DNA of 64,000 nt from Dokdonia pacifica. GTDB lineage: Bacteria > Bacteroidota > Bacteroidia > Flavobacteriales > Flavobacteriaceae. This document shows, one piece after another, positions 45,246-53,591 of this stretch; the first letter of the stretch is position 1; each line of letters opens with the position of its first letter. Under the pieces are notes generated by a model. It saw nothing but the letters and a program-made list of their open reading frames with translations. It was not told where the DNA came from and made no database searches. Both the position numbers and the translations under genes were made by a program. The stretch spans positions 62,001 to 126,000 of the forward strand of contig NZ_FZNY01000010.1 in NCBI RefSeq assembly GCF_900188275.1. The letters run 5' to 3'.

Positions 45246-45843
45246 CAGCTATCACCTGAGAGTTCATATCGGTTGTAGTGATTGTTTTCACTTCAGAGGG
45301 CTGCAATCCATCTAAAGTTATATTACCTACACGTACTCGTACAAGTCTAAGGGTAGGATATCCTACCGCAGAAGTCATTTTGCGTACCTGTCTAAATTTT
45401 CCTTCTCGAAGAATAACTCGTATCCAAGTAGTAGGGCCATGTCTATCATCACGTAGTTTTTTTGAGCGCTCTGGAAGTTCCGGAACTCTATCTAGTATTG
45501 AAACAATACAGGGCTTTGTTTTATATTTTCTGCCGTCAAATCCTATTACAACACCATGTGATAATTGTTCAATAGCTTCTTGAGTAATAGCGCCATCTAC
45601 TTGTGCGTAATATTCTTTTTCGATACCAGATCGGTTGATGGTATCACTTAATTTTCCATCAGTAGTAAGTAATAACAATCCTTCAGATTTTTCATCAAGA
45701 CGTCCTATAGCCATAATCCCTTTCGGGAAATCGTATAATGTACGTAAGAACTTCTTTTTCCGAGCTTGGCGCTTATCATTACTCATCATTTGGCTAATGT
45801 AACCGTAGGGTTTATAGAGTTTGAAATGGAAATGCTCTGTCAT
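45232..45843 (-). CDS. rRNA pseudouridine synthase, RsuA/RluE-like
   Basis: A 203-residue enzyme that turns a uridine of rRNA into pseudouridine. The catalytic Asp is in GRLDEKSEGLLLLT (about 40-60), and the late REGKFRQVRKM motif is typical of the RsuA/RluE group. There is no N-terminal S4 domain, which fits RluE-like members. The overlap with the convergent DUF4251 gene means the two transcripts are complementary at their 3' ends. Confidence 0.92.
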   Translation of the reverse strand: MTEHFHFKLYKPYGYISQMMSNDKRQARKKKFLRTLYDFPKGIMAIGRLDEKSEGLLLLTTDGKLSDTINRSGIEKEYYAQVDGAITQEAIEQLSHGVVIGFDGRKYKTKPCIVSILDRVPELPERSKKLRDDRHGPTTWIRVILREGKFRQVRKMTSAVGYPTLRLVRVRVGNITLDGLQPSEVKTITTTDMNSQVIAVSSL

Positions 45844-45914
45844 ATAGATTGGAATCGCAAATTAAAAAGAAGTATACGTATTTTAATTTATTAAATACTT
45901 TAAAATCTATAATT

Positions 45915-46760
45915 TTAGTACGCATTAAAACTCCAAGTGAGTATCCTACTTTTCTTATGTCCTTGTTGCATATCAATTATTTGATGAGTAGCAGCGAGTT
46001 TTTTTAATAGCTTTACTAGTTTTGGAAGGTTTTCTTTTTTAGAAATTAAAGTTGTGAAAACGCCAACTTGATCTTTGAAATCAAGACTTTGTTTGATCAT
46101 TCTCTTTACAAATAATGCTTCGCCACCATTACACCATAACTCATTAGACACTCCTCCAAAATTTCTATCTATTGTTTTTGATAGGTGCAGTTTTTTATTC
46201 TTTTGAGTATTTGCTTTTTGTGCATCTTGAGCCGAAGCATAAAATGGAGGATTACACATGGTAAAATCAAAATACTCTTCACTTTGAATAATTCCTTTAA
46301 AAATATGTGCTGGTGTCTCTTGTAGTCGTATTTCGATATCAGTGAAAGCCTCCGTTGCATTTTGCTTTGCAATAGCAACCGAAGACTTACTGATGTCTGC
46401 CCCAACCATATTCCATTTGTAGATTTGTGTTGCTAGTAAAGGATAGATACAATTTGCACCTACCCCTATGTCTAGCCCCCTACAGTATTCTTTTGTATGT
46501 ACAATGTCTGCTATATAATGTATGTAATCAACTCGATTAGGAATAGGAGGGCAGAGGTAGCCTTCAGGTATATCCCAATGTTTGATATCATAATAATGAC
46601 TTAATAATGCTTTATTAAGTGCTTTTACAGCTAACGCATTTGAAAAATCAATTGTTTTAGTGTTATATTCATTTACAAAAACAAACTCTTTTAAAAGGGG
46701 AGTATGCTTTTGTAATATTTCAAAATTATATGCAGTGTTATGAAGGTTATTAGGATGCAA
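45915..46760 (-). CDS. rlmF: 23S rRNA (adenine1618-N6)-methyltransferase
   Basis: A 281-residue SAM-dependent methyltransferase. It begins HPNNLHNTAYNFEIL, the hallmark of RlmF, then has the SAM site LDIGVGANCIYPLLA and catalytic MCNPPFYAS (NPPF/Y motif of N6-adenine methylases). The only sensible start is TTG at 46760, since a TAA stop lies five codons upstream and no ATG intervenes. It makes m6A1618 in 23S rRNA (E. coli numbering). Confidence 0.93.
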   Translation of the reverse strand: MHPNNLHNTAYNFEILQKHTPLLKEFVFVNEYNTKTIDFSNALAVKALNKALLSHYYDIKHWDIPEGYLCPPIPNRVDYIHYIADIVHTKEYCRGLDIGVGANCIYPLLATQIYKWNMVGADISKSSVAIAKQNATEAFTDIEIRLQETPAHIFKGIIQSEEYFDFTMCNPPFYASAQDAQKANTQKNKKLHLSKTIDRNFGGVSNELWCNGGEALFVKRMIKQSLDFKDQVGVFTTLISKKENLPKLVKLLKKLAATHQIIDMQQGHKKSRILTWSFNAY

Positions 46761-46805
46761 AATAGATGTGTTTTATTTGTGCAAGATACTCAATAACCTA
46801 TGAGA

Positions 46806-47513
46806 TTATTTAATATACACCTCTACCGTCATATTTGCATTTCCCCAATTATAATTTGCTCCTGATTGAGCGTATCTATTAAATACGTATGTGATATCAT
46901 CTACTTCTGCATTTTGTTCTATATAACCATCTAAAGAAAACGTAAATGTGCGATCTGAAGAAGTGGCAGGAAGTATTTCTGTATATAATGCAGAAAGCGT
47001 GTTCATTTTTGCAATGTGAGATGAATGCCCTGCGGCATCACCTTGAAGTGGTAATGAAAACTTTCTAGATCCAGCTGAAGCTTCTATACCATTTTTTAAG
47101 AAACGAATTCCCATGTATGTACCTAGTGGTATTTCTTCTACTTCAGCTCCCATAGGAACAGAGTATGTCACTTTGATTACAGCTTCGTAATTTGCAGGGA
47201 TGGTAATGGTTTGAGATAATCCAATATCTAGATCATTTATAGTACTGGTTCCAGCAGAAAGTGTAGTTCTAATACTATTTGCAGCTTCTGTAGTGGCAAT
47301 ATCGTATAGCGATAATCTATTCGATTTTACAACATTTCCATTATTGTCTACAGCAAGTGTTGTAGCTGGTGTAGATCCTTCGACAGGTGTGTTGCGAATT
47401 CTTAATTCACCATTTACATCAAGTGTTTTTGTAGGATCTGTTGTGTTAATTCCAATTTGAGCATGCGCAAAAGATGCAGCAGCTAGCATAACTAATATAA
47501 GCGACTTTTTCAT
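46806..47513 (-). CDS. exported protein with 'IGINTTDP' N-terminal motif, unknown function
   Basis: A 235-residue protein with a signal peptide ending HAQ. IGINTTDPTKTLDVNGELRIR (shown here in parts: IGINTTDP, LDVNGELRIR) is the opening of many Bacteroidota exported proteins that resemble phage tail-fibre or trimeric adhesin stalks. The remainder is strand-rich. The ATG at 47513 is chosen over the longer frame. A -33/-7 pair is visible upstream on the minus strand. Confidence 0.78.
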   Translation of the reverse strand: MKKSLILVMLAAASFAHAQIGINTTDPTKTLDVNGELRIRNTPVEGSTPATTLAVDNNGNVVKSNRLSLYDIATTEAANSIRTTLSAGTSTINDLDIGLSQTITIPANYEAVIKVTYSVPMGAEVEEIPLGTYMGIRFLKNGIEASAGSRKFSLPLQGDAAGHSSHIAKMNTLSALYTEILPATSSDRTFTFSLDGYIEQNAEVDDITYVFNRYAQSGANYNWGNANMTVEVYIK

Positions 47514-47534
47514 TTTAATCAGATTTGGGTGAGA

Positions 47535-47561
47535 CAAAACTAGAGAAAACAAAGTGCTCAA
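47535..47561 (-). promoter_or_regulatory. promoter of the IGINTTDP exported-protein gene
   Basis: On the minus strand TTG (47559-47561) is followed after 16 bases by TAGTTTTG (47535-47542), an exact TAnnTTTG match, 21 bases before the ATG. Confidence 0.6.
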
Positions 47562-47696
47562 TTTTAATCTTTATTTCACTTTTCGATAACCGCAAGAAAA
47601 AAATCGTTTAACTCCACAATTTTTGCTAATTATTCTTACAAAAAAAGGAAAAAACGCATCGATTTTATGGTATTTTTTGCTTTTTGTTACGGTTTT

Positions 47697-47721
47697 ACCA
47701 TCGCGAAAACGATGGTTTTTT
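47697..47721 (+). terminator. hairpin with T-run in the divergent gap (terminator-like, function unclear)
   Basis: ACCATCG and CGATGGT form a 7-base stem over CGAAAA, followed by six T in the plus direction. No plus-strand gene ends here, so it may be an attenuator-like or chance structure. Confidence 0.4.
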
Positions 47722-47790
47722 ATGTAAAAAGTGACATTTTTTAATGATAAATAGTGCTCAATTTTGTCTTTAAAATTGTAAAAAAGTAGT

Positions 47791-47812
47791 ATACGCTTTC
47801 GCGAAAGCGTAT
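47791..47812. repeat. 22-bp perfect palindrome, CGCTTTCGCGAAAGCG family
   Basis: Identical to the copies at 2891 and 36082, here in a divergent gap about 110 bases before the type IX secreted protein gene. Confidence 0.95.
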
Positions 47813-47898
47813 ATTAAAACATCAAAAAGTATAAATGTATACCTATATCTTAACATTAAAATATGGGAGTTCATACTATATAAAGGGGTATGATTGTT

Positions 47899-47906
47899 TA
47901 TTTTTG
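47899..47906 (+). promoter_or_regulatory. candidate -7 promoter box of the type IX secreted protein gene
   Basis: TATTTTTG is an exact TAnnTTTG match, 17 bases before the ATG at 47924. A -33 element is not evident. Confidence 0.5.
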
Positions 47907-47923
47907 CAGGGCTATTATAAAGA

Positions 47924-50266
47924 ATGAAACATCCAATTTTATTTTTACTTTCTCTTTTCCCACTCTTTGCCTTTGGTCAAAGTATACAAGTGGATAGTAA
48001 TAGCTTTACTCCGCAACAATTAATAGAAGATATTCTTATAGATAGTAATTGTATAGATAGTGTCGTTGTAACAAATGTAGTAGGAGGTGATTTTGGAGGG
48101 AATGATCAGAGTTATGGATATTTTGATGCAACCAATACATCATTTCCATTTGAAGAAGGGATTGTTCTTAGTACAGGACGTTTACAAAATACACAAGGGC
48201 CGAATACAAGTTTAAGTGATGATGATGCCCCTGGATGGATAGGAGATACCGATTTAGAAATTGTTCTTGATGAGTCTAATACTACAAATGCTACGATATT
48301 AGAATTTCAATTTAGTTCATCGGCTTCAGAAATTAGTTTTCGTTACATATTTGCTTCAGAAGAGTATCAAGAAGGAAACCCAAATACATGCCAGTTTTCT
48401 GATCTTTTTGGGTTTTTAATACGCCCTTTAGGAGAAGAACAGTATGAAAATATTGCCTTAGTTCCAGATACACAAACTCCTGTAAAAGTAACAACGGTGC
48501 ATCCAGAGATTCCTGGAGGATGCCCAGCGGAGAATGAATTCTTTTTTGAAAGTTTTAATGGTGCTAATGTCCCTATTAACTTTAATGGGCAGACCAAAGT
48601 TATAGAAGCCACGGCACAGCTTATTCCTAATACTACCTATGAAGTGAAATTGGTGATTGCCGATGAGCAAAACTTTAGATTTGACTCTGCAGTGTTCTTA
48701 GAAGCTGGAAGTTTTGAGTTGGCTACAGAATTGGGCCCTAATAGATTATTAAGTACTGGAAATGCTTTGTGTGAAAATGAAACCTTGGTTTTAGACGCTA
48801 CAGAAGTAGATGCTACAGGATATACTTGGTTTAGAGATGGGGTTGTATTGCCTTCAGAAACTTCTGAAATGCTTACAGTAGATGCTCCAGGTATTTATGA
48901 AGTGACGGTTGCATTGCAAAATGGATGTGAATCCTTTGGAGAAATTATTATTGAATTTGGAGAGACACCTATGGCAGTAGATGTTTCTGTAGAGGTGTGT
49001 GATATAGATCAAGATGGAAGCCTGACCTATAATCTATTTGATACGAATGATGCCGTTACTAATAATGACAGCGCTATTTTTATTTCTAACTTCTTTCAGG
49101 ATGCTTCAGATGCTATGTCAAACATCGATCCAATAGAAACACCTACTGCTTATGAGATCACAAGTCCTGGTGAAACATTGTTTGCTAGAGTAGAGAATCA
49201 ACCAGGGTGTTTTACTATTGCTGAAGTTACAATTACCTTAACGACTACGGTTACACCTTTACAAATCGATCCTTTTCAGATATGTGATGATATCCCTATA
49301 GATGGTTTTGCTAGTTTTTCTTTATCAGAGATTACAACCACTTTTAATGGTCAATTGCCTTCTGATGCCATTGTACAGTATTATGAATCACAGAATGATG
49401 CTTCTCTAGATGAAAATCGTTTGAGTACTCCATTTATAAATACACTAGCAAATAACCAAGAAATCTTTGTTAGGGTTTTTAGTGAAACTGATTGTATTGC
49501 TATTAGCTCTGTACTGCTTGAAGTACTCAGTACACCAGCACTTGATGAAGATATATCACTTCAGTATTGTTTAAATGATTTCCCTAGTACTATCATACTT
49601 AATAGTGGTGTTCTAGGAAATACAAGCGGACTGTCCTATAGTTGGACATTTAATGGGAGTACTTTGGGTGCAACTACATCTTCTATTGCTATTAATGAAC
49701 CTGGGAATTATGTAGTCACTGTATCCAATACGAATGGGTGTAGTGCAACGCGCAGTATTTCGGTACAACCTTCAGATGTAGCTACTATAGAAAGTATTAC
49801 AGTAGATGATCAAAACCAAAGTACTACAGTGACAGTGACGGTTTCTGGCGAAGGAGATTATGAATATGCATTAGATAATGTATTTGGACCTTATGTGGAG
49901 TCACCTGTTTTTACAGATGTTTCTTCTGGATTCCATACCATATATGTAAGAGATAGAAATGGATGTGGGATTGTAACGGGTGAAGTGGCTGTGATTGGTT
50001 TTCCAACTTTCTTTACACCTAATGGTGATGGTATCCATGATACTTGGAAAATAGATGGAGCTAGCAATACATTAAACCCAACAGAACAATTTGTGATTTT
50101 TGACCGTTATGGGAAAATCTTATTCTCAAGTCGTCGTATGGGGAATGGGTGGGATGGTACCTATCAAGGCAAAATTATGCCCTCTAATGATTATTGGTAC
50201 CTCATTACATTTACAGACGGACGCACCTTTAGAGGACATTTTTCTTTGATTAAGAGAGGAGGGTAA
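47924..50266 (+). CDS. type IX-secreted protein with choice-of-anchor L domain and gliding-type C-terminal domain
   Basis: A 780-residue exported protein. After the signal peptide (ending FGQ) comes a choice-of-anchor-L domain (about 35-265; FEEGIVLSTGRL, FRYIFASEEYQEGNP). Several Ig-like segments follow, and the last 90 residues form the type B sorting domain (FFTPNGDGIHDTWKI, then FDRYGKILF and GWDGTYQG). This tail directs export through the type IX secretion system and attachment to the cell surface. An adhesin or matrix role is likely. It abuts the convergent small membrane-protein gene with no gap. Confidence 0.93.
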   Translation: MKHPILFLLSLFPLFAFGQSIQVDSNSFTPQQLIEDILIDSNCIDSVVVTNVVGGDFGGNDQSYGYFDATNTSFPFEEGIVLSTGRLQNTQGPNTSLSDDDAPGWIGDTDLEIVLDESNTTNATILEFQFSSSASEISFRYIFASEEYQEGNPNTCQFSDLFGFLIRPLGEEQYENIALVPDTQTPVKVTTVHPEIPGGCPAENEFFFESFNGANVPINFNGQTKVIEATAQLIPNTTYEVKLVIADEQNFRFDSAVFLEAGSFELATELGPNRLLSTGNALCENETLVLDATEVDATGYTWFRDGVVLPSETSEMLTVDAPGIYEVTVALQNGCESFGEIIIEFGETPMAVDVSVEVCDIDQDGSLTYNLFDTNDAVTNNDSAIFISNFFQDASDAMSNIDPIETPTAYEITSPGETLFARVENQPGCFTIAEVTITLTTTVTPLQIDPFQICDDIPIDGFASFSLSEITTTFNGQLPSDAIVQYYESQNDASLDENRLSTPFINTLANNQEIFVRVFSETDCIAISSVLLEVLSTPALDEDISLQYCLNDFPSTIILNSGVLGNTSGLSYSWTFNGSTLGATTSSIAINEPGNYVVTVSNTNGCSATRSISVQPSDVATIESITVDDQNQSTTVTVTVSGEGDYEYALDNVFGPYVESPVFTDVSSGFHTIYVRDRNGCGIVTGEVAVIGFPTFFTPNGDGIHDTWKIDGASNTLNPTEQFVIFDRYGKILFSSRRMGNGWDGTYQGKIMPSNDYWYLITFTDGRTFRGHFSLIKRGG

Positions 50267-50659
50267 TTATTCTATGCCTTTCTTATGTTCTTTAGTATAA
50301 TGCATAAGAGCTTTATACTGATTTAACCCCATACCTAATACTATAATTGCAACAATGCTAATGCTATAAATACCTGTATTCGTTATATGAAAGGGATTTG
50401 TAATGATGAGTATAATACTTCCTAAAACCCATAAAAAATCTTGAACGATAATAGCTATCACACCAGACTTACGTAATTTGAATATTTCATAAGTTATTGT
50501 TGCCGAAAAAAATAATAGTAAACTACCTATTATCCAAAATACACTATTATTTCCTGTCCCAAATTCATGTGCTATCCGTTGATTTGCTATCATCAAAATG
50601 AGACCTGATAAAGAGGAAAATACAGCGTTTAGAGTTAATGCTTTTTGTAATTTATTCAT
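50267..50659 (-). CDS. small four-helix membrane protein of unknown function
   Basis: A 130-residue protein with four hydrophobic segments (about 10-30, 42-60, 67-85, 92-110) and short loops. The family is not recognised with certainty. It is the last gene of the minus-strand unit acylase, Crp/Fnr regulator, membrane protein, following the regulator by 56 bases. Confidence 0.8.
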   Translation of the reverse strand: MNKLQKALTLNAVFSSLSGLILMIANQRIAHEFGTGNNSVFWIIGSLLLFFSATITYEIFKLRKSGVIAIIVQDFLWVLGSIILIITNPFHITNTGIYSISIVAIIVLGMGLNQYKALMHYTKEHKKGIE

Positions 50660-50715
50660 CTTAAAATAATTTATTCAAAAGTATTTCTAAGACAAATAAA
50701 AACGCTTGACATTTG

Positions 50716-51291
50716 TCAAGAATTTGATCCTAACCCTTTTCTTAATCTACTTAATGATTCTGGTGTAATACCTAGCATGGAGGCTATATATTGTAATGGT
50801 ACATGATTAAAAAGTGAAGGTTCTTCTTGGAATAGTTTTTCAAATCGTTGTTTTGCCGTAGTATGTAAATGTGAAAACATTTTTTGCTCTAAAAGCGCAA
50901 ATGAACTAGCTAATAATAGATTATCAAATTCTAACCATTTTGGTTGACTTTGACATAAATTAAAATGATCTTTTCTACTTAGAATATATACTTCGGCGTT
51001 AGTGATTGCCGTAATATTCCAATAATTTGATGTTTGAAAAACAAAACTAGATACTGATGTAATAAACTTTCCTTGACTTCCTATCCATAGCGTAATTTCT
51101 TTCCCATCAGAAATGTCATACATTCTTAGATAACCAGATGCAATAAAAATTAATTGATTTGAAATACTCCCAGACTCTAGTAAAAATGTTCCCTTAGATA
51201 CTGTAACTGGTTCAAAGAATGATACAATTGTCTCAAGAGTTTCGTTTTGAACTGATACGTGTTTTGTGATACAATCTTTTAATTGCTGCAT
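50716..51291 (-). CDS. Crp/Fnr-family transcriptional regulator
   Basis: A 191-residue protein with an N-terminal cyclic-nucleotide-binding-like beta-roll (about 25-115: KGTFLLESGSISNQLIFIASGYLRM in parts) and a C-terminal helix-turn-helix (VPLQYIASMLGITPESLSRLRK). No cysteines for an iron-sulfur cluster appear at the N-terminus. It lies 6 bases after the acylase gene and probably shares its transcript. Confidence 0.92.
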   Translation of the reverse strand: MQQLKDCITKHVSVQNETLETIVSFFEPVTVSKGTFLLESGSISNQLIFIASGYLRMYDISDGKEITLWIGSQGKFITSVSSFVFQTSNYWNITAITNAEVYILSRKDHFNLCQSQPKWLEFDNLLLASSFALLEQKMFSHLHTTAKQRFEKLFQEEPSLFNHVPLQYIASMLGITPESLSRLRKGLGSNS

Positions 51292-51297
51292 ACACTA

Positions 51298-53487
51298 TTA
51301 TTTCTCCCCAGGATGGTATGTTTTCTTTGCTCTTTTTAAGACATCTTCTTTGTAATACGCTACTTCTTTAAATTCACCATTTACATAGTCTTCTATTTGA
51401 TCATCAAAGTGAGGAGAATCTGGATCACCACTTTGTCCACCAGCAAGGCTAGTTTTTGCTTTTACTTTATCTCCAAACTCAACCACGGCAACAAAACTAT
51501 TCCCACGAGTACCGTATATTTTCTTAGTACCATTGTTATAACGCTCTCCATAGGCTGCAAGTGCTCCCCAACGACCAGATGCTAAACCAACAGGCGTACT
51601 TGGAAGGTCATCATTAAAGGGTTGACGAATATCTCCATTAATACGTTGAAAACGATGTACGTCTCCCCAAGGAATCAATGCCGTTCCAAAATCAGTTTCT
51701 AATTGATCAATGACTGTTTTAAAGATTTCCATACGTTCTTCTAGCGGTGATTCTTTTCCAAAGTAGGAGAGGAGGTGCATAGCAGATAATCGCTCTTCTG
51801 GACGTTCTCCATTTCTAAAATAAGCTGTACCATAATAATGCGCTAGTGTCATCGCTTTAGATGTTGTAGACGTTCTATAATCCCAATTACGAAGTACTTC
51901 TATATAAGCACCCGTCTCTTTGGTGCGATCTATTTTGTCATATGCTTCTACCAGTCCAGGAATTAAAGCCTCAAATGCGGGTAGATAAGAATCATATCCT
52001 AAGTCTATCAAGCTTTCTAGTGTATAGTCTTTGCCTTCTTTTAAAAGTTCAATCGCATGTACCCCTCTAAAATTCTCCCTGTCTATAGACATATAATTCG
52101 GATAGTCTTCTTTTTTGGGACTGAACTCTAAAGCCGCTGTAAAGGGTGTTGAATTACAATTCTGTAACCATCCATTTTCAGGATTTAAAAGCATAATAGT
52201 TTCATCTACGCTATGTAATCCTTGCCAATCTGTTTTTGGATTACTCCCATCTACAGGTTGTGTATAATCAAAAGAAGTATCTCGTTTCGGAATATAATTT
52301 CCATGGAAATACGCAATATTCCCTTCGGCATCTGCATAGACAGTGTTATTTGAAGAGTTGGTACGGATATCCATCATTTCCCTAAACCCTTTATACCCAT
52401 CTTGTTTTGATCGAATATAAGATTGCTTTAATGCATTTACAGGTTCCCACATGAGTGCAGAAGCGACCCACTTACCATCTTTCATATGTGTAATAGGACC
52501 ATGATGGGTTCTATAAGCAGGAAGCACTTTTTCTTTCATTTCTTCTCCATCCTTATAACGTATTGTCATTTCGTACTGTTCTACAGGTCGATATACATCT
52601 CCGTATTTATAAACAAGTGCTCCGTTTTCATCTTTTTCTACAGTTTCGACAAATTCATCTATCACATCAGTATAAGTAGAGGTATGCATCCAACCTGTTT
52701 TTTCATTAAATCCTTGATATACAAAAAACTGCCCCCAAGTAACCGCACCATAAGCATTCAGTCCTTCTTCACTTACAACATGTACTTCCCCTCTAAAGTA
52801 AAAAGAGGTATGCGGATTAATTAGGAGTAGTGGATTTCCAGATTTGGTAAGCTTTCCAGAAATCGCAATTCCATTAGAACCTTGTGGTTCTTGCATTTCT
52901 TGTTCTTGAATCATAGCCACTTCTAATGCTTTCGGAATTTCCATACCACTTTCATACATTGCTTTGATTTTTCTCGTAGCAACACGTTCTATATCACCAC
53001 CTATAGACCCTTCACTAAAATACATAGGCATCCAAGGTTCAAAATGCGTAATTACTCTAGGCGTCACTTCGGGATGTGTTTCTAAGTAGTAATTAATCCC
53101 ATCTGCAAAAGCAATACATAATTTCTTTAACCATTCAGGACTACGCTCATAATTGGCAATAGCTTCTTCTTGTGTCATATACAATTTAGCACGTACATCA
53201 CTATAGATAGCTTCTTCTCCTTCAACTTCTGCAAGACGTCCTGTCGCCCAAATATAGTTTTGTTCTACACGATTAAAATCATCTTCGCTTTGCGCATAGA
53301 GTAATCCAAAAACAGCATCGGCATCCGTTTTTCCATAGACATGAGGGACTCCAAAGTCATCTCTAATAATGGTAGTGTTTTGAGCATGTGCTTCCCATCG
53401 TTGCTGTTCTGCAGTTTTTGCAGGTTCGGTTTTACAAGAAACAATGAGTAAAAATGCAGTGTAGAGAAAGAATGTATATAATCGCAT
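51298..53487 (-). CDS. penicillin acylase-family (S45) N-terminal-nucleophile amidase, lipoprotein
   Basis: A 729-residue precursor exported as a lipoprotein (lipobox IVSC near residue 18). Family members cleave themselves to free a beta-subunit whose N-terminal Ser is the nucleophile; here that is S204 in the GSNGIAI motif. RDDFGVPHVYG near residue 41 is the typical start of the alpha-subunit. Known relatives hydrolyse amide bonds of penicillins, acyl-homoserine lactones or lipopeptides; the substrate here cannot be told. It is first in an operon with a Crp/Fnr regulator. Confidence 0.92.
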   Translation of the reverse strand: MRLYTFFLYTAFLLIVSCKTEPAKTAEQQRWEAHAQNTTIIRDDFGVPHVYGKTDADAVFGLLYAQSEDDFNRVEQNYIWATGRLAEVEGEEAIYSDVRAKLYMTQEEAIANYERSPEWLKKLCIAFADGINYYLETHPEVTPRVITHFEPWMPMYFSEGSIGGDIERVATRKIKAMYESGMEIPKALEVAMIQEQEMQEPQGSNGIAISGKLTKSGNPLLLINPHTSFYFRGEVHVVSEEGLNAYGAVTWGQFFVYQGFNEKTGWMHTSTYTDVIDEFVETVEKDENGALVYKYGDVYRPVEQYEMTIRYKDGEEMKEKVLPAYRTHHGPITHMKDGKWVASALMWEPVNALKQSYIRSKQDGYKGFREMMDIRTNSSNNTVYADAEGNIAYFHGNYIPKRDTSFDYTQPVDGSNPKTDWQGLHSVDETIMLLNPENGWLQNCNSTPFTAALEFSPKKEDYPNYMSIDRENFRGVHAIELLKEGKDYTLESLIDLGYDSYLPAFEALIPGLVEAYDKIDRTKETGAYIEVLRNWDYRTSTTSKAMTLAHYYGTAYFRNGERPEERLSAMHLLSYFGKESPLEERMEIFKTVIDQLETDFGTALIPWGDVHRFQRINGDIRQPFNDDLPSTPVGLASGRWGALAAYGERYNNGTKKIYGTRGNSFVAVVEFGDKVKAKTSLAGGQSGDPDSPHFDDQIEDYVNGEFKEVAYYKEDVLKRAKKTYHPGEK

Positions 53488-53516
53488 GGTTGTATGTTAT
53501 AAATATAATGGTGACT

Positions 53517-53586
53517 GTATACGCTTTAACGCTTCGCTTTCCCTCTGGTTATGAACCTCACAAGTTCGCTTTCGCGAAAGCGTATA
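53517..53586 (-). repeat. 70-bp long form of the palindromic repeat (copy B)
   Basis: The minus strand begins TATACGCTTTCGCGAAAGCG and ends AGCGTTAAAGCGTATAC, so the two ends are inverted copies of each other. It aligns without gaps to 10937-11006. It contains a perfect 16-bp core at 53567-53582. It sits between the acylase and LamG lipoprotein genes. Confidence 0.9.
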
Positions 53587-53591
53587 AAACA

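Larger units (their letters stand above)
47514..47923. other. 410-bp AT-rich divergent intergenic region
   Basis: No gene fits here. It contains the promoter of the minus-strand gene (47535-47561), a 13-bp direct repeat (47553-47565 and 47753-47765), a hairpin at 47697-47721, a 22-bp palindrome at 47791-47812, and a -7 box (47899-47906) for the plus-strand gene. Long A- and T-runs fill the rest. Confidence 0.7.

Noticed and set aside
52486-52824. 112-codon plus-strand open frame opposite the acylase gene
   Set aside because: It lies wholly inside the acylase gene on the other strand and has a low-complexity composition with no domain.
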